A DNA stretch of 64,000 nucleotides. Origin: Eubacterium ventriosum (lineage in GTDB: Bacteria; Bacillota; Clostridia; Lachnospirales; Lachnospiraceae). Location of the stretch: assembly GCF_025150745.1 (NCBI RefSeq), contig NZ_CP102282.1, forward strand, positions 2,792,090 through 2,856,089. Direction: 5' to 3'. A model generated the notes under the pieces. The model saw only the letters and a list, made by a program, of their open reading frames with translations. It was not told where the DNA came from and did no database searches. Position numbers and translations under genes: made by a program. Below are positions 19,744 to 30,226 of the stretch, in pieces. Within the stretch, counting starts at the first letter, position 1, and the number at the start of each line of letters is the position of its first letter.

Positions 19744-19998
19744 TTATCTAGCCTTTTCAATAATTTCAACAAGTCTCCATCTTTTATCCTTTGAAAGTGG
19801 TCTTGTTTCCATAACTTTTACTGTATCACCGATACCGCACTGGTTTTCTTCGTCATGAGCTTTTAATTTGTAAGTTCTCTTAACGATTTTGTTGTATAAA
19901 GGATGCTTTACATGATCCTCTACAGCTACAACGATTGTCTTATCCATCTTGTCGCTAACAACCTTACCTGTACGTGTTTTTCTTAAATTTCTTTCCAC
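19744..19998 (-). CDS. rpsQ: 30S ribosomal protein S17
   Basis: S17, 84 residues. The start is GTG at 19998 ([24 protein letters not shown]), with AAAGGAG 8 bp upstream. An in-frame ATG six codons earlier is rejected because the ribosome binding site itself lies just downstream of it. OB-fold primary 16S rRNA binder; follows rpmC. Confidence 0.96.
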   Translation of the reverse strand: MERNLRKTRTGKVVSDKMDKTIVVAVEDHVKHPLYNKIVKRTYKLKAHDEENQCGIGDTVKVMETRPLSKDKRWRLVEIIEKAR

Positions 19999-20059
19999 AA
20001 CAATTTCTCCTTTCATAACCTTTCCACCGGCCTGTGCCGGCTGGGGGACTAACCTCTAA

Positions 20060-20269
20060 CTATTCAGCAGCATTTGCCTTTTCAACTATAACAGTCTGGA
20101 TTCTGGCAATGTTCTTTCTTACTTCTTTAATTCTGCTTGTGTTATCTAACTGGTTTGTTGCGTTCTGGAATCTTAAATTGAAAAGTTCCTTTTTAGCAGC
20201 TACTAATTCATCGTTTAATTCTGCAGCTGATTTTGTTCTTAAATCTTCTACATATGTCTTAATTTTCAC
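20060..20269 (-). CDS. rpmC: 50S ribosomal protein L29
   Basis: L29, 69 residues, two-helix protein near the exit tunnel. [45 protein letters not shown] is diagnostic. GTG at 20269 is favoured because AAGG lies about 11 bp upstream; another GTG three codons earlier is only 2 bp from it. The start overlaps the 3' end of rplP by 11 bp, implying translational coupling. Confidence 0.95.
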   Translation of the reverse strand: MKIKTYVEDLRTKSAAELNDELVAAKKELFNLRFQNATNQLDNTSRIKEVRKNIARIQTVIVEKANAAE

Positions 20270-20696
20270 TGTTATCACCGCCTTCTAAATCTGCACGTGA
20301 AACAACCTTACACTTAATTGGAAGTTTGTGGGTTGCAAGTCTCAAAGCTTCTTTAGCTGTTTCTTCAGGTACGCCTGCGATTTCAAACATAACTCTACCT
20401 GGCTTAACTACAGCTACCCAGTATTCAAGAGCACCCTTACCTTTACCCATTCGAGTTTCAGCAGGTGTAGCTGTTACTGGTTTATCAGGGAAAATCTTAA
20501 TCCAAACCTTACCACCACGCTTTACATAACGTGTCATTGCGATTCTGGCAGCTTCAATCTGATTTGATTTAATCCATCCCGGTTCCATTGCTACGATACC
20601 GTATTCACCATAAGAAATTTTATTTCCTCTTGTAGCTTTACCTCTCATAGAACCACGGAACTGTTTTCTACGTTTAACTCTTTTTGGCATTAACAT
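20259..20696 (-). CDS. rplP: 50S ribosomal protein L16
   Basis: L16, 145 residues, organises the A-site finger and peptidyl-transferase surroundings. [40 protein letters not shown] and [33 protein letters not shown] are typical. The first ATG (20696) overlaps the rpsC stop as TAATG and has GGGAG 9 bp upstream; MPKR two codons later is the alternative. Confidence 0.97.
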   Translation of the reverse strand: MLMPKRVKRRKQFRGSMRGKATRGNKISYGEYGIVAMEPGWIKSNQIEAARIAMTRYVKRGGKVWIKIFPDKPVTATPAETRMGKGKGALEYWVAVVKPGRVMFEIAGVPEETAKEALRLATHKLPIKCKVVSRADLEGGDNSEN

Positions 20697-21343
20697 TATT
20701 TATCGCTCCCTTCTCTAGTTGGAAGTATTTCGCCATTGTAAATCCAAACCTTTACACCTACTTTTCCGTAAGTTGTATCAGCTTCAGCGAAACCATAGTC
20801 GATATCAGCACGTAATGTCTGAAGTGGAATAGTTCCTTCACTATAGAACTCTGTACGAGCCATATCAGCTCCACCAAGACGTCCTGAAACAGATGTTTTA
20901 ATTCCTAAAGCGCCTGTCTTCATTGTTCTTGACATGCATGACTTCATAGCTCTTCTAAATGATACACGGTTTTCTAACTGTGCAGCAATGTTTTCTGCTA
21001 CTAACTGTGCATCTTTATCAGGTCTCTTAACATCCTTAACATCCATAAATAACTTCTTATCAGTCATTTTCTGAACTTCTGCTTTAACCTTTTCTATTTC
21101 AGCGCCACCTTTTCCGATTACAAGACCAGGCTTAGCTGTATAAACATTAACTCTTACTCTGTCAGATGATCTTTCGATTTCAATCTTAGAAACACCTGTG
21201 CTGTATAACTTTTTCTTAAGGTATGTTCTGATTTCATAATCTTCAATAAGGTTATCAGCGAAATCAGCTTCAGCATACCACTTTGAGTCCCAGTCCTTAA
21301 TAACTCCGACTCTTAATCCATGAGGATTAACTTTCTGTCCCAT
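20696..21343 (-). CDS. rpsC: 30S ribosomal protein S3
   Basis: S3, 215 residues, lines the mRNA entry channel and contributes helicase activity. [24 protein letters not shown] opens it; the KH domain ([21 protein letters not shown]) follows, then the C-terminal [44 protein letters not shown] after AGGAGGCAAAGT. Stop overlaps rplP. Confidence 0.98.
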   Translation of the reverse strand: MGQKVNPHGLRVGVIKDWDSKWYAEADFADNLIEDYEIRTYLKKKLYSTGVSKIEIERSSDRVRVNVYTAKPGLVIGKGGAEIEKVKAEVQKMTDKKLFMDVKDVKRPDKDAQLVAENIAAQLENRVSFRRAMKSCMSRTMKTGALGIKTSVSGRLGGADMARTEFYSEGTIPLQTLRADIDYGFAEADTTYGKVGVKVWIYNGEILPTREGSDK

Positions 21344-21358
21344 ACTTTGCCTCCTATC

Positions 21359-21745
21359 TTATCTTTCATCGAGCACTAATGTAATGTGGCTGTTTCTCTT
21401 TAAGATTCTATAAGCTCTACCCTGTGCTCTAGGTTTAATTCTTTTCATTGTAGGAGCTGCATTAGCATAGCACTCTGCAATGTAAAGTTTACTAACATCC
21501 ATATTGTTGTTGTTTTCAGCGTTAGCAATTGCTGAATTTAATAATTTCAAAATTACGCTTGATGCATATCTTGGGTTGTATGTGAGAATACCGATAGCAC
21601 TCTGAACATCTTTACCTCTGATGGCATCTAATACGAAACATGCTTTCTGTACTGACACTCTAGCATATGATAACTTAGCTGATGGTCTAGTATCTTTATT
21701 AGCATTTCTTTCTCTCTTTATCTGGGATCTATGTCCTCTTGCCAT
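21359..21745 (-). CDS. rplV: 50S ribosomal protein L22
   Basis: L22, 128 residues, with a beta-hairpin that narrows the exit tunnel (macrolide-resistance site). AKLSYARVSVQKACFVLDAIRGKDVQSAIGILTYNPRYASSVILKLLNSAIANAENN and PTMKRIKPRAQGRAYRILKRNSHITLVL are diagnostic. ATG after AAGGAGGTCTCATCT. Confidence 0.98.
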   Translation of the reverse strand: MARGHRSQIKRERNANKDTRPSAKLSYARVSVQKACFVLDAIRGKDVQSAIGILTYNPRYASSVILKLLNSAIANAENNNNMDVSKLYIAECYANAAPTMKRIKPRAQGRAYRILKRNSHITLVLDER

Positions 21746-21777
21746 AGATGAGACCTCCTTTCAAAATCTACAGGATA

Positions 21778-22053
21778 TTATTTACCCTTCTTTTCGTCTT
21801 TTCCGTGTCCTTTATAAGTTCTAGTAGAAACAAATTCTCCAAGTTTATGTCCAACCATATCTTCTGTAACATATACTGGAACGTGCTTTCTACCATCATG
21901 GACAGCGATTGTGTGTCCAACCATCTGTGGGAAAATTGTAGAACGTCTTGACCAAGTCTTTACTACTGACTTATCGCCTGATTCGTTCATAGCGTCAATT
22001 TTCTTTAATAAGCTCTCATCCGCAAATGGGCCTTTTTTTAATGATCTAGCCAT
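21778..22053 (-). CDS. rpsS: 30S ribosomal protein S19
   Basis: S19, 91 residues, in the small-subunit head with S13. [19 protein letters not shown] and [46 protein letters not shown] are nearly universal. ATG after AAGGAGGTAGAAACTA. Between rplB and rplV. Confidence 0.98.
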   Translation of the reverse strand: MARSLKKGPFADESLLKKIDAMNESGDKSVVKTWSRRSTIFPQMVGHTIAVHDGRKHVPVYVTEDMVGHKLGEFVSTRTYKGHGKDEKKGK

Positions 22054-22067
22054 TAGTTTCTACCTCC

Positions 22068-22910
22068 TTATTTCATGTTCTTTCCGTCACGTCTTCTAAT
22101 GATCATCTTGTTAGACTTCTTATTCTTCTTACGAGTCTTCAAACCAAGTGCTGGTTTACCCCAAGGTGTGCATGGTCCTGAACGTCCTACTGGTGCACGT
22201 CCTTCACCACCACCGTGTGGATGGTCATTAGGGTTCATAACAGAACCACGAACTGTAGGTCTGATACCCATATTACGCTTACGTCCTGCTTTACCAATGT
22301 TTACAAGACCGTGTTCTACGTTTCCAACTGTACCGATTGTTGCACGACATACGATTGGAACTAATCTCATTTCTCCTGAAGGAAGTCTTAATGTTGCATA
22401 CTTTCCTTCTTTAGCCATTAACTGAGCTGTATTTCCGGCAGCACGAACTAACTGTCCACCCTTACCTGGATATAACTCAACGTTGTGGATTTCTGTACCA
22501 ACTGGGATAGCTGAAAGTGGTAAACAGTTACCTACTTTTACTTCAGCGTTTTCGCCATTCATAAGTACATCTCCTACCTTTAATCCGTTAGGAGCGATGA
22601 TGTATGATTTTTCACCGTCAGCGTAGCAAATTAATGCGATGTTTGCTGTTCTGTTTGGATCATATTCGATGCTCTTAACTGTTGCAGGTACATCAACTTT
22701 GTTTCTCTTAAAGTCGATAATTCTATATTTTCTTCTAGAACCACCACCATGGTGTCTAACTGTTATTTTACCCTGATTGTTACGACCAGCTGTTTTGTTG
22801 AGAGATACTGTTAAAGACTTCTCTGGTGTAGACTTTGTGATCTCTGCATTATCAAGCTGAGTCATAGCTCTTCTTGAAGGTGTATATGGGTTAAATGTCT
22901 TAATTCCCAT
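22068..22910 (-). CDS. rplB: 50S ribosomal protein L2
   Basis: L2, 280 residues, required for subunit association and near the peptidyl transferase centre. [20 protein letters not shown], the central [29 protein letters not shown] and C-terminal [20 protein letters not shown] with the conserved His are intact. ATG after AAGGAGAAAGAAA. Upstream spacer of 80 bp to rplW has a small AGCG/CGCT stem. Confidence 0.98.
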   Translation of the reverse strand: MGIKTFNPYTPSRRAMTQLDNAEITKSTPEKSLTVSLNKTAGRNNQGKITVRHHGGGSRRKYRIIDFKRNKVDVPATVKSIEYDPNRTANIALICYADGEKSYIIAPNGLKVGDVLMNGENAEVKVGNCLPLSAIPVGTEIHNVELYPGKGGQLVRAAGNTAQLMAKEGKYATLRLPSGEMRLVPIVCRATIGTVGNVEHGLVNIGKAGRKRNMGIRPTVRGSVMNPNDHPHGGGEGRAPVGRSGPCTPWGKPALGLKTRKKNKKSNKMIIRRRDGKNMK

Positions 22911-22990
22911 TTTCTTTCTCCTTTCAAATATCTTCTCGCGTAAACATTTAAAGCGGAGCGCTTAATGCTTACATACTAAAATTCTATATT

Positions 22991-23290
22991 TTATAAACCA
23001 GCGAAGATTTCAATATCTGCACTGTCTGCTGTTAACTGAACGATAGCTTTCTTTCTCTTAGCTGTCTTTCCTGTAACATATCCTCTTCTACGTGTCTTGC
23101 CGTCTAAGTTCATTGTGTTAACCTTAGCAACCTTTGTTCCTTCAAACATTCTTTCAACTGCTTCTTTAACCTGAGTCTTAGTAGCATCTGTGTGTACGTA
23201 GAATGTGTATTTCTTATCTGCCATAGCGTTCATGCTCTTTTCAGTAATTACTGGAGCAAGAATAACGTCATAATATTTAAGGTCTGCCAT
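22991..23290 (-). CDS. rplW: 50S ribosomal protein L23
   Basis: L23, 99 residues, at the exit tunnel rim; docking point for SRP and trigger factor. [60 protein letters not shown] is typical. Its ATG overlaps the rplD stop as TAATG, so translation is coupled. Confidence 0.97.
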   Translation of the reverse strand: MADLKYYDVILAPVITEKSMNAMADKKYTFYVHTDATKTQVKEAVERMFEGTKVAKVNTMNLDGKTRRRGYVTGKTAKRKKAIVQLTADSADIEIFAGL

Positions 23291-23910
23291 TATGCATACA
23301 CCTCCTCAATTGTTGCTACAGCTGCCTTTTCAACTACTACTGTATCATATTTAAGAATATCATATACGTTGATAGTGTTTGTTAAAGCAGTCTTTACTGT
23401 AGGAATATTCTTTGCTGACTTAACTGTGTTAGCATCGTTTTCGTTTAATACTACTAATGCTTTCTTTGTATTTAAGTTTGCCATAACCTTAGCAAATTCC
23501 TTTGTCTTAGGAGCTTCAAACTTAAGTTCGTCAACTACGATTAATTTTCCTTCGTTAACTCTTGATGTCAAAGCTGACTTAAGAGCGATTCTCTTTTCTT
23601 TCTTATTCATCTTAAATGAATAATCTCTTGGTGTTGGAGCAAATACAACTCCGCCGCCTGTCCACTGTGGAGATCTTGTTGAACCCTGTCTTGCATGACC
23701 TGTTCCTTTCTGTCTCCATGGCTTTCTACCGCCACCGCTAACTTCTGAACGAGTTTTAGCTTTCTGTGTTCCCTGACGGTTATTTGCAAGCTGGCTTAAA
23801 ACTGCCTGATGTACTAAGTGTTCATTAACTTCTACACCAAATACAGCATCGCTAAGTTCGATTGTACCAACTTCGCTTCCTTCCATATTTAAAACAGATA
23901 CTTTTGCCAT
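23290..23910 (-). CDS. rplD: 50S ribosomal protein L4
   Basis: L4, 206 residues; its long loop ([44 protein letters not shown]) lines the exit tunnel. Known as an autogenous repressor of S10 operons in other bacteria through the leader; a structured leader is present here upstream of rpsJ, but the link is inference. ATG after AAGGAGGAACACACAG. Confidence 0.98.
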   Translation of the reverse strand: MAKVSVLNMEGSEVGTIELSDAVFGVEVNEHLVHQAVLSQLANNRQGTQKAKTRSEVSGGGRKPWRQKGTGHARQGSTRSPQWTGGGVVFAPTPRDYSFKMNKKEKRIALKSALTSRVNEGKLIVVDELKFEAPKTKEFAKVMANLNTKKALVVLNENDANTVKSAKNIPTVKTALTNTINVYDILKYDTVVVEKAAVATIEEVYA

Positions 23911-23933
23911 CTGTGTGTTCCTCCTTTCAAATA

Positions 23934-24563
23934 CTACTTACCGGCTTTAACTGATTCTTTAATTGTTACTAAAGATTTCTTAGGTCCCGGTACAGCACCT
24001 TTAACTAAGAGTAAGTTCTTTTCAGCATCAACTCTAACCACTTCAAGATTCTGAGTTGTAACTTTCTTACCACCCATGTGTCCAGGCATCTTCTTGCCCT
24101 TGAATACTCTACTAGGAGTTGAACAAGAACCGTTTGAACCTGCATGTCTATGGTATTTAGAACCATGAGCCATAGGTCCTCTTGACTGTCCATGTCTCTT
24201 AATTGCGCCCTGGAATCCTTTTCCCTTTGCAATTGCAGTAGCATCAATCTTGTCTCCTGCTTCAAAGACATCAACCTTGATTTCGTCTTTTACTGAATAT
24301 TCGCCTTCGAGTTTAAATTCTCTTACATATCTCTTGTAAGAAACTCCAGCCTTGTCAAACATACCTTTAACTGGCTTGTTGACCAATTTTTCTCTGATAT
24401 CTTCGAAACCAACCTGTACTGCTTCATAACCATCGTTTTCAATTGTTTTTACCTGAGTAACAACACATGGTCCTGCCTGAAGAACAGTAACTGGAACTAA
24501 TTCGCCAGCTTCGTTGAATATCTGAGTCATACCAACTTTTTTAGCTAATATAGCTTTCTTCAT
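23934..24563 (-). CDS. rplC: 50S ribosomal protein L3
   Basis: L3, 209 residues, early assembly protein reaching the peptidyl transferase centre. [37 protein letters not shown] opens it and [49 protein letters not shown] is the conserved loop. ATG after CAGGAGGTAATTAAA. A 136-bp spacer to rpsJ holds two hairpins. Confidence 0.98.
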   Translation of the reverse strand: MKKAILAKKVGMTQIFNEAGELVPVTVLQAGPCVVTQVKTIENDGYEAVQVGFEDIREKLVNKPVKGMFDKAGVSYKRYVREFKLEGEYSVKDEIKVDVFEAGDKIDATAIAKGKGFQGAIKRHGQSRGPMAHGSKYHRHAGSNGSCSTPSRVFKGKKMPGHMGGKKVTTQNLEVVRVDAEKNLLLVKGAVPGPKKSLVTIKESVKAGK

Positions 24564-24576
24564 TTTAATTACCTCC

Positions 24577-24680
24577 TGTTAATCTACAGCGGATCGCATT
24601 CCGCGATCATCCTGGAACAGTTTTCGTAACCCGACCAGTTATCTGGCCCTTACTTATATAAAACCTTCAAGGATAATTCA
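24577..24680 (-). promoter_or_regulatory. structured rpsJ-rplC intercistronic spacer
   Basis: On the minus strand GATCGC/GCGATC (around a GGAAT loop) and CCAG/CTGG stems sit just ahead of the rplC ribosome binding site in an otherwise AT-rich 136-bp spacer, longer than others in this operon. No promoter is evident. It may modulate rplC translation. Confidence 0.3.
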
Positions 24681-24699
24681 CTTAATTGTTTTAGATGAA

Positions 24700-25014
24700 T
24701 TATTTGTTTTTCATCTTGATATCGATGTAAACACCTGCTGGCATTTCTAATCTTGATAATGCATCTACAGCCTTCTGTGTAGGTGTTACAATATCGATAA
24801 GTCTCTTATGAGTCCTCTGTTCAAACTGTTCTCTTGAGTCTTTGTACTTGTGTACAGCTCTAAGAATTGTTACAACTTCCTTCTTTGTTGGAAGAGGTAC
24901 AGGACCGCTAACTTCTGATCCTGAGTTCTTTGCAGTTTCAACAATTTTCTTAGCTGACTGATCTACTAATTTGTGATCGTAAGCTTTAAGTGTAATTCTC
25001 ATTACTTGTGCCAT
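24700..25014 (-). CDS. rpsJ: 30S ribosomal protein S10
   Basis: S10, 104 residues, first gene of the S10 operon and also NusE, a partner of NusB/NusG in antitermination. [69 protein letters not shown] is highly conserved. The SD (AAAGGAGGCGG) is about 8 bp upstream but lies inside a potential hairpin of the leader. Confidence 0.98.
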   Translation of the reverse strand: MAQVMRITLKAYDHKLVDQSAKKIVETAKNSGSEVSGPVPLPTKKEVVTILRAVHKYKDSREQFEQRTHKRLIDIVTPTQKAVDALSRLEMPAGVYIDIKMKNK

Positions 25015-25017
25015 AAA

Positions 25018-25250
25018 AAAAGCCGCCTCCTTTTCGTACTATTTAGCACGACAAGCGGTGACCGTACAACCTATCCGGGCGTGTCGCAATCTCTTGCAAC
25101 CTTAACTCGGTGTTTCCACTCCTATGGTGGACTTATGTTTTGTACAGTGACTTGTCGCCAGTTTCCTAACTTGACATTCGCTCCACGGAAAACCTGCAAT
25201 GTTCTGCAGCAACCTCACGTTTCAACGCTATCAATGTCACAGCAAGAGTT
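25018..25250 (-). promoter_or_regulatory. long structured leader of the S10 operon
   Basis: About 230 nt separate the promoter from rpsJ. On the minus strand it includes GTTGCAA(GAGA)TTGCGAC with a GNRA loop, CCAC/GTGG around CATAGGA, and near the start codon CCGC...CGTGC(TAAATA)GTACG...GCGG, which places the rpsJ Shine-Dalgarno in a stem-loop. This fits autogenous control of the S10 operon; which protein binds cannot be told from sequence. Confidence 0.55.
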
Positions 25251-25279
25251 AGTATACACCATCATTTCATAAAAAGCAA
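25251..25279 (-). promoter_or_regulatory. promoter of the S10-spc-alpha transcript
   Basis: Minus strand TTGCTT (25274-25279), 17-bp spacer, TATACT (25251-25256), the best vegetative promoter ahead of rpsJ. Confidence 0.65.
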
Positions 25280-25479
25280 GTACTTTTTTGAAATTTATTT
25301 ATACAATTTATTTGACTTTTTTTTGTACACCTTGTATCATTTTTGAAGAAGGTATACAAAAGTGTATTCAATATTGATATATACTTTTTCTCCTCTGATA
25401 ATATACAGCTTAAATTTTAATTTATCAAGCTTTAATAAAAAATTTGTTTTGAACACTATATATAGGAAGGAACTAAATT

Positions 25480-26340
25480 ATGTGGATAGCAGATAATTGG
25501 AAAGATTATGAAGTACTTGATACTTCTTCCGGGGAAAAACTTGAACGTTGGGGTGATTATTTTCTTGTAAGACCAGACCCACAGGTTATTTGGAATACTC
25601 CAAAGCATGACAAGAAATGGTTCAAACCTAATGGCCATTATCATAGAAGTAACAAGGGTGGGGGACAGTGGCAGTTTTTTAATTTGCCTGAACAGTGGAC
25701 CATTAATTACAAGGATTTAACATTTAACCTTAAGCCTTTTAGCTTTAAACACACAGGACTTTTTCCTGAGCAGGCTACTAATTGGGACTGGTTTTCTGAA
25801 AAAATCAGAAATGCCGGACGTCCTGTTAAAGTTTTAAATCTTTTTGCTTACACAGGCGGTGCTACTCTTGCTGCGTTAAACGCAGGTGCCCACGTTACTC
25901 ATGTTGACGCTTCAAAGGGTGTTGTTGCCTGGGCAAAAGAAAACGCCACTTCATCAGGTCTTATTGACAAACCTGTAAGATGGCTTGTTGATGATTGTGT
26001 AAAATTCGTTGAGCGTGAAATAAGACGTGGCAATAAATACGATGGCATTATTATGGACCCTCCTTCATATGGAAGAGGACCAAAAGGAGAAATTTGGAAG
26101 ATTGAAGAAAGTGTATTTCCTTTCATTGAACTTTGTTCAAAGATTTTAAGTGATGATCCTTTATTCTTCCTTATTAACTCATACACCACAGGGCTTCAGC
26201 CTGCAGTATTAAACTATATGATTAACACTGCTATTGTAAGCAAGTTCGGCGGACATGTTGAAGCTGATGAAATAGGTGTTAATGTTTCATCAAACGGACT
26301 GGTGCTTCCTTGCGGTGCGTCAGGACGTTGGAGCAAGTAA
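25480..26340 (+). CDS. class I SAM-dependent methyltransferase (RlmI-like)
   Basis: 286 residues. SAM-binding NLFAYTGGATLAALNAGAHVTHVDASKGVVAWAKENA near 125-160 and the IIMDPPSYGRGPKGEIWKIEE catalytic loop (DPPS) near 190 resemble the RlmI/RlmK group of 23S rRNA cytosine methyltransferases, but the N-terminal PUA domain is lacking. The substrate is probably RNA by family resemblance only. ATG after AGGAAGGAACTAAATT. Divergent from rpsJ and single. Confidence 0.85.
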   Translation: MWIADNWKDYEVLDTSSGEKLERWGDYFLVRPDPQVIWNTPKHDKKWFKPNGHYHRSNKGGGQWQFFNLPEQWTINYKDLTFNLKPFSFKHTGLFPEQATNWDWFSEKIRNAGRPVKVLNLFAYTGGATLAALNAGAHVTHVDASKGVVAWAKENATSSGLIDKPVRWLVDDCVKFVEREIRRGNKYDGIIMDPPSYGRGPKGEIWKIEESVFPFIELCSKILSDDPLFFLINSYTTGLQPAVLNYMINTAIVSKFGGHVEADEIGVNVSSNGLVLPCGASGRWSK

Positions 26341-26360
26341 TAGAGTTTGTAATATAGTAA

Positions 26361-26409
26361 AAATAGGTTGCCCGCTAACATTTTTGTTAGTACGCAACCT
26401 ATTTTTTTA
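26361..26409. terminator. bidirectional terminator
   Basis: AAATAGGTTGC (26361-26371) pairs with GCAACCTATTT (26394-26404), with an inner CTAACA/TGTTAG stem, then a T run. It serves the plus-strand methyltransferase and can serve the convergent PPTase gene. Confidence 0.85.
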
Positions 26410-26499
26410 TTGTTTTGGGCGGAATTACGTGTCGTAGAACAAAACCGTTATGTGACACGTAATTTATTAAAAAATTCTCTATCTTCCCTATTCACTATC

Positions 26500-27141
26500 T
26501 TAAACTACCAGTACTTCTTCCACATCAAATATTTCATCACTTTGGTCTGCACATACTGTAACGATGTATTTTTCATCGAACTTAAGTTGCACGAACTTGT
26601 ACTCTTTCTTTCCAACTATCTGAGGTGCGTCCTCGCTAAAATCTATTTCGAAAGAGTTAAGAGGTTTTCTAAGTCCTATGCCTATGTTCTTTAAGTATGC
26701 TTCCTTTATTGTCCAAATCTCGCAAAATCTCTGCTGGTTGATTTTTTCGTCTTCAATTTCGTTTATGTAAGCGCATTCGCTTGGCAAAAAATTCTTTTCA
26801 GCAATTCTATGCTTGTCGCTTTTTATCTTTTGAATATCTATTCCTATATCTTCATCAGAAACTGCTGCAATTACATAGCAACCTGAATGAGAGATGTTAA
26901 AATGAATATCCGTATCTTCAAAGTAAGGCTTTCCAAACTTGTCTACCTTAACATCTCCGGCAATATTGTACTTTTCTTTTATGAAATTAATCAAAATTCC
27001 TGCGCCGGCACTTCTAAGCTTATCTGCCGTAACCCTTAACCTGCTAATTTTTTCTGCGCGTGCATCATCTAAAGTTTTTACAACTTCTCCAAAAACATTT
27101 CTGTTTCTTAAAACAGTAATATTAAAATAGTAAATATTCAT
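26500..27141 (-). CDS. Sfp-type 4'-phosphopantetheinyl transferase
   Basis: 213 residues. Transfers phosphopantetheine from CoA to carrier proteins. The motifs HFNISHSGCYVIAAVSDEDIGIDIQKI (magnesium Asp in GIDI) and EIWTIKEAYLKNIGIGL (WxxKEAxxK) are both intact. Length fits Sfp-type rather than short AcpS-type enzymes. No polyketide or non-ribosomal peptide genes are in the window, so the partner carrier protein is unknown. ATG after AGAGGACGATA. Confidence 0.88.
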   Translation of the reverse strand: MNIYYFNITVLRNRNVFGEVVKTLDDARAEKISRLRVTADKLRSAGAGILINFIKEKYNIAGDVKVDKFGKPYFEDTDIHFNISHSGCYVIAAVSDEDIGIDIQKIKSDKHRIAEKNFLPSECAYINEIEDEKINQQRFCEIWTIKEAYLKNIGIGLRKPLNSFEIDFSEDAPQIVGKKEYKFVQLKFDEKYIVTVCADQSDEIFDVEEVLVV

Positions 27142-27167
27142 TATCGTCCTCTTCGGTTAATTACTTT

Positions 27168-28643
27168 CTATTCAAAATTCTTCTTTTTCTTTGCCAGTCG
27201 TCTCTTTGGAACCGTCCATAATCCCGGTGCAAACAAAATAAGCAATGGGAATATTTCAAGTCGTCCAACCAGCATGTCAAACATTAGTACTATCTTAGAG
27301 AATACACTATAATCTCCAAAATTGCTAGTAGGTCCTACCAAATTAAGACCCGGGCCTATATTATTAAATGTTGCCATAACCGCTGTAAGGTTAGTTGTCA
27401 TATCTTTTCCGTCCAAACTTATTAATAATATAGAAGCTAGTACTATTATAACATAAGCACCTAAATAACATAAGACTCTTCTTACTGCATCATTCGATAA
27501 CGGTCTACCGTCAGTCTGAACCTTCTGTACACTTCTTGGGTGAGTAATTGACATAACCTCACTTTTTATAGCTTTCAGAAATACAACTAATCTTGAAACT
27601 TTAATACCACCACCTGTACTTCCGGCACATGCACCTACAAACATAAGAAGTACTAATATGGTTTTGGAAAATTCAGGCCACAGGTTAAAGTCTGTTGTTG
27701 CAAAACCTGTCGTACTTGAAACAGACGCCACCTGGAACAACGCTGTGTGAAATGCCATAAAGAAATTATCAAAACTTCCTTTAATGTTAATGGCTATAAG
27801 AAGTGCTGAACCAAATACGATTCCAAGATAATATCTTAATTCCTGATTCATAAAAGCTTCTTTAGTCTTTCTTATTAATAATAAGTAATAAACGTTAAAA
27901 TTAATTGAACATATTATCATAAAAGTGGTAATTACAATCTGAGATGCAAGACTATAGGAAGCAATGCTGTCATTCAAAACGCCAAAACCACCCGTACCTA
28001 CTGTACCAAAAGTTAATGTCATTGCCTCAAACGGAGACATACCTGTTATTAACAAAGCTATTATCTCAACAAGTGTAAACACAATGTATATTCCATATAA
28101 AATCATTGCTGTATGTCTTATTTTAGGAACAAGTTTTCCTACTGCCGGGCCCGGACTTTCCGCTCTCATAAGATGCATTATTGAGCCACCTGATAATGGA
28201 AGAACTGCCATAATAAATACCAAAACTCCCATACCACCAATCCAATGTGTAAATGAACGCCAGAACAATGAACAATGTGTTAAAGCTTCCACATTAGACA
28301 AAATACTTGAACCTGTTGTTGTAAAACCTGATATTGTTTCAAAAAGTGCATCTTCGTATGCAGGAATATCTCCTGTAATAAAGAATGGCAATGCACCTAC
28401 CAAACTCATAATAATCCAGCTTAAAGAAACTGCCACAAAACCTTCTTTTGAATAAAATACCTTACTTCTAATCTTTCTGATTCTGCTTAAAGTCCCCACA
28501 AGAAGGCATCCTGCTGCAATAGCCAGATAAACAAGCCCCTGCTTTTCACCATATATTCCACCTACAATTGCAGGAAGCATAAGAAACATTCCCTCAAAAG
28601 TAAACACCCATGCAAGAATGTATCGTATCATTGAATAATTCAT
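27168..28643 (-). CDS. trkH: TrkH family potassium uptake protein
   Basis: 491-residue potassium channel subunit with four M1-P-M2 repeats. Selectivity-filter loops are seen at [29 protein letters not shown] and [11 protein letters not shown]. Works with cytosolic TrkA-type RCK rings, encoded 8 bp upstream (trkA), so the two form an operon. ATG after AGGAGGAAAT. A second such system (KtrBA) is at 42-44 kb. Confidence 0.95.
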   Translation of the reverse strand: MNYSMIRYILAWVFTFEGMFLMLPAIVGGIYGEKQGLVYLAIAAGCLLVGTLSRIRKIRSKVFYSKEGFVAVSLSWIIMSLVGALPFFITGDIPAYEDALFETISGFTTTGSSILSNVEALTHCSLFWRSFTHWIGGMGVLVFIMAVLPLSGGSIMHLMRAESPGPAVGKLVPKIRHTAMILYGIYIVFTLVEIIALLITGMSPFEAMTLTFGTVGTGGFGVLNDSIASYSLASQIVITTFMIICSINFNVYYLLLIRKTKEAFMNQELRYYLGIVFGSALLIAINIKGSFDNFFMAFHTALFQVASVSSTTGFATTDFNLWPEFSKTILVLLMFVGACAGSTGGGIKVSRLVVFLKAIKSEVMSITHPRSVQKVQTDGRPLSNDAVRRVLCYLGAYVIIVLASILLISLDGKDMTTNLTAVMATFNNIGPGLNLVGPTSNFGDYSVFSKIVLMFDMLVGRLEIFPLLILFAPGLWTVPKRRLAKKKKNFE

Positions 28644-28651
28644 ATTTCCTC

Positions 28652-30007
28652 CTACATTAACGCATCTTCCAACTGGTGGAAGCCTGTAGTTGTTGTAATA
28701 AGAATAATAGTATCTCCCACGTGTATAACACTTTGACCGTTAGGAATAGTAACCTGACCTCTTCTTGTTATACAACCGATTAATACATTAGGTTTCAATC
28801 TTAACTCACTTAATGGCTTACCAACCATAGGTGAATCTTCTTTTATTAATAATTCCAAAGCCTCAACTCTGTTGTCATTAAGTCTATATAAAGTTTCTAT
28901 GTTACTTCCAATAGAATTCTTCATAGCTCTTACATACTTAATAATTGATTCAGCCGTAATATATTTAGGATAAATAATACTTCCCACATCAAGGCTGTCA
29001 ATAATCTCATCATAAGAAATTCTATGTACCTTTGTGATAAGCTTTGCATTAGTAAGACTCTTAGCATAAAGGGCAAGCATAATATTTTCTTCATCAAAAT
29101 CCGTTGATGCAATAAATGCTTCCGTCTCCATCAATCCTTCTTCCATAAGTAGTTCCTTATCAGTTGCGTCACCGCATATAATCATTGCCTTAGGCAACAT
29201 TTCTGTAAGGACCTCACATTTTTCAGGATTTTTTTCTATAATCTTAACCTTTATTCCCATCTCAATTAATTGCTTTGCAAGATAAATAGAAGTTCTTCCA
29301 CCACCTACAATTAAAACCTTCCTGGCTGCTGATGTTGGGACCTTCATCTTCTTAAACAAATCAAGAGTTCTCGGCTGAGAACCTACAATGGATATAATGT
29401 CCTTAGCCTTAAGTTCAAACTCACCATCAGGAATAATAACCTGGTCGCCTCGTTCAACAATAGGAATAAGTACGTCAACTTTTAACTTACTACTTAAATC
29501 CTTTAATTTAATGTTACAAAGAATATTTCCTTCTTCAATTCTGTAATTAATTAATTCCACTCGGCTTTTTGCAAAAGAATCAACTTTCAAAGCTGATGGG
29601 AATTTTAAAAGACGGCTCATCTCTCTTGCAGCCGCCAACTGTGGATTAATAATCATAGATAATCCCAGTTCTTCTTTAATAAATGATATCTCCCTGTTGT
29701 ATATTGGATTACTTACTCTGGCAATTGTATGACAGCCACCGGCTTTCCTGGCAATCAGGCAACATAACAAATTAAGTTCATCTGAACCCGTTACCGCAAC
29801 TAGCAAATCTGCGTCTTCAACTCCTGCCTCCATCTGAATATTAAAACTTGTGCCATTTCCAACAACACCTAAAATGTCATAACTGTTATATACACTCTCA
29901 ACAACCTGTTCCCTTGTATCAATAACCGTAATGTTATGTCCTTCTGTGCTAAGCTGTTCTGCAAGAGTAATTCCTACATTTCCACAGCCTACTATAATAA
30001 TCTTCAT
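28652..30007 (-). CDS. trkA: Trk system potassium transporter TrkA
   Basis: 451 residues with two tandem RCK units: RCK_N with MKIIIVGCGNVGITLAEQLSTEGHNITVID at 1-30 and again KVLIVGGGRTSIYLAKQLIEMGIKVKIIE near 230, each followed by an RCK_C ligand domain. NAD(H)/nucleotide-binding gating subunit of TrkH. ATG after GGAGAAGGA. First gene of trkA-trkH. Confidence 0.95.
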   Translation of the reverse strand: MKIIIVGCGNVGITLAEQLSTEGHNITVIDTREQVVESVYNSYDILGVVGNGTSFNIQMEAGVEDADLLVAVTGSDELNLLCCLIARKAGGCHTIARVSNPIYNREISFIKEELGLSMIINPQLAAAREMSRLLKFPSALKVDSFAKSRVELINYRIEEGNILCNIKLKDLSSKLKVDVLIPIVERGDQVIIPDGEFELKAKDIISIVGSQPRTLDLFKKMKVPTSAARKVLIVGGGRTSIYLAKQLIEMGIKVKIIEKNPEKCEVLTEMLPKAMIICGDATDKELLMEEGLMETEAFIASTDFDEENIMLALYAKSLTNAKLITKVHRISYDEIIDSLDVGSIIYPKYITAESIIKYVRAMKNSIGSNIETLYRLNDNRVEALELLIKEDSPMVGKPLSELRLKPNVLIGCITRRGQVTIPNGQSVIHVGDTIILITTTTGFHQLEDALM

Positions 30008-30226
30008 TCCTTCTCCAGTCTATACACTTATTGTATATAAAATATTTCATTGCAGTCTAATCATCTGACAGTATTTTATTATAATAGAAATTATAGCAAA
30101 TAATCTATTTCTTTAAAACATACTTTTCATATTTTTGTGTATTTATCCCACTAAAAATTAAGTTGCATAACAAACAATACTCTTGCAGCCACAGTCTGTC
30201 AACAGTAAAAATATTTCTTTAACAGA

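Noticed and set aside
24973..25272. 99-residue plus-strand ORF over the S10 leader
   Set aside because: Antisense to the rpsJ leader and promoter; no ribosome binding site or recognisable protein features.
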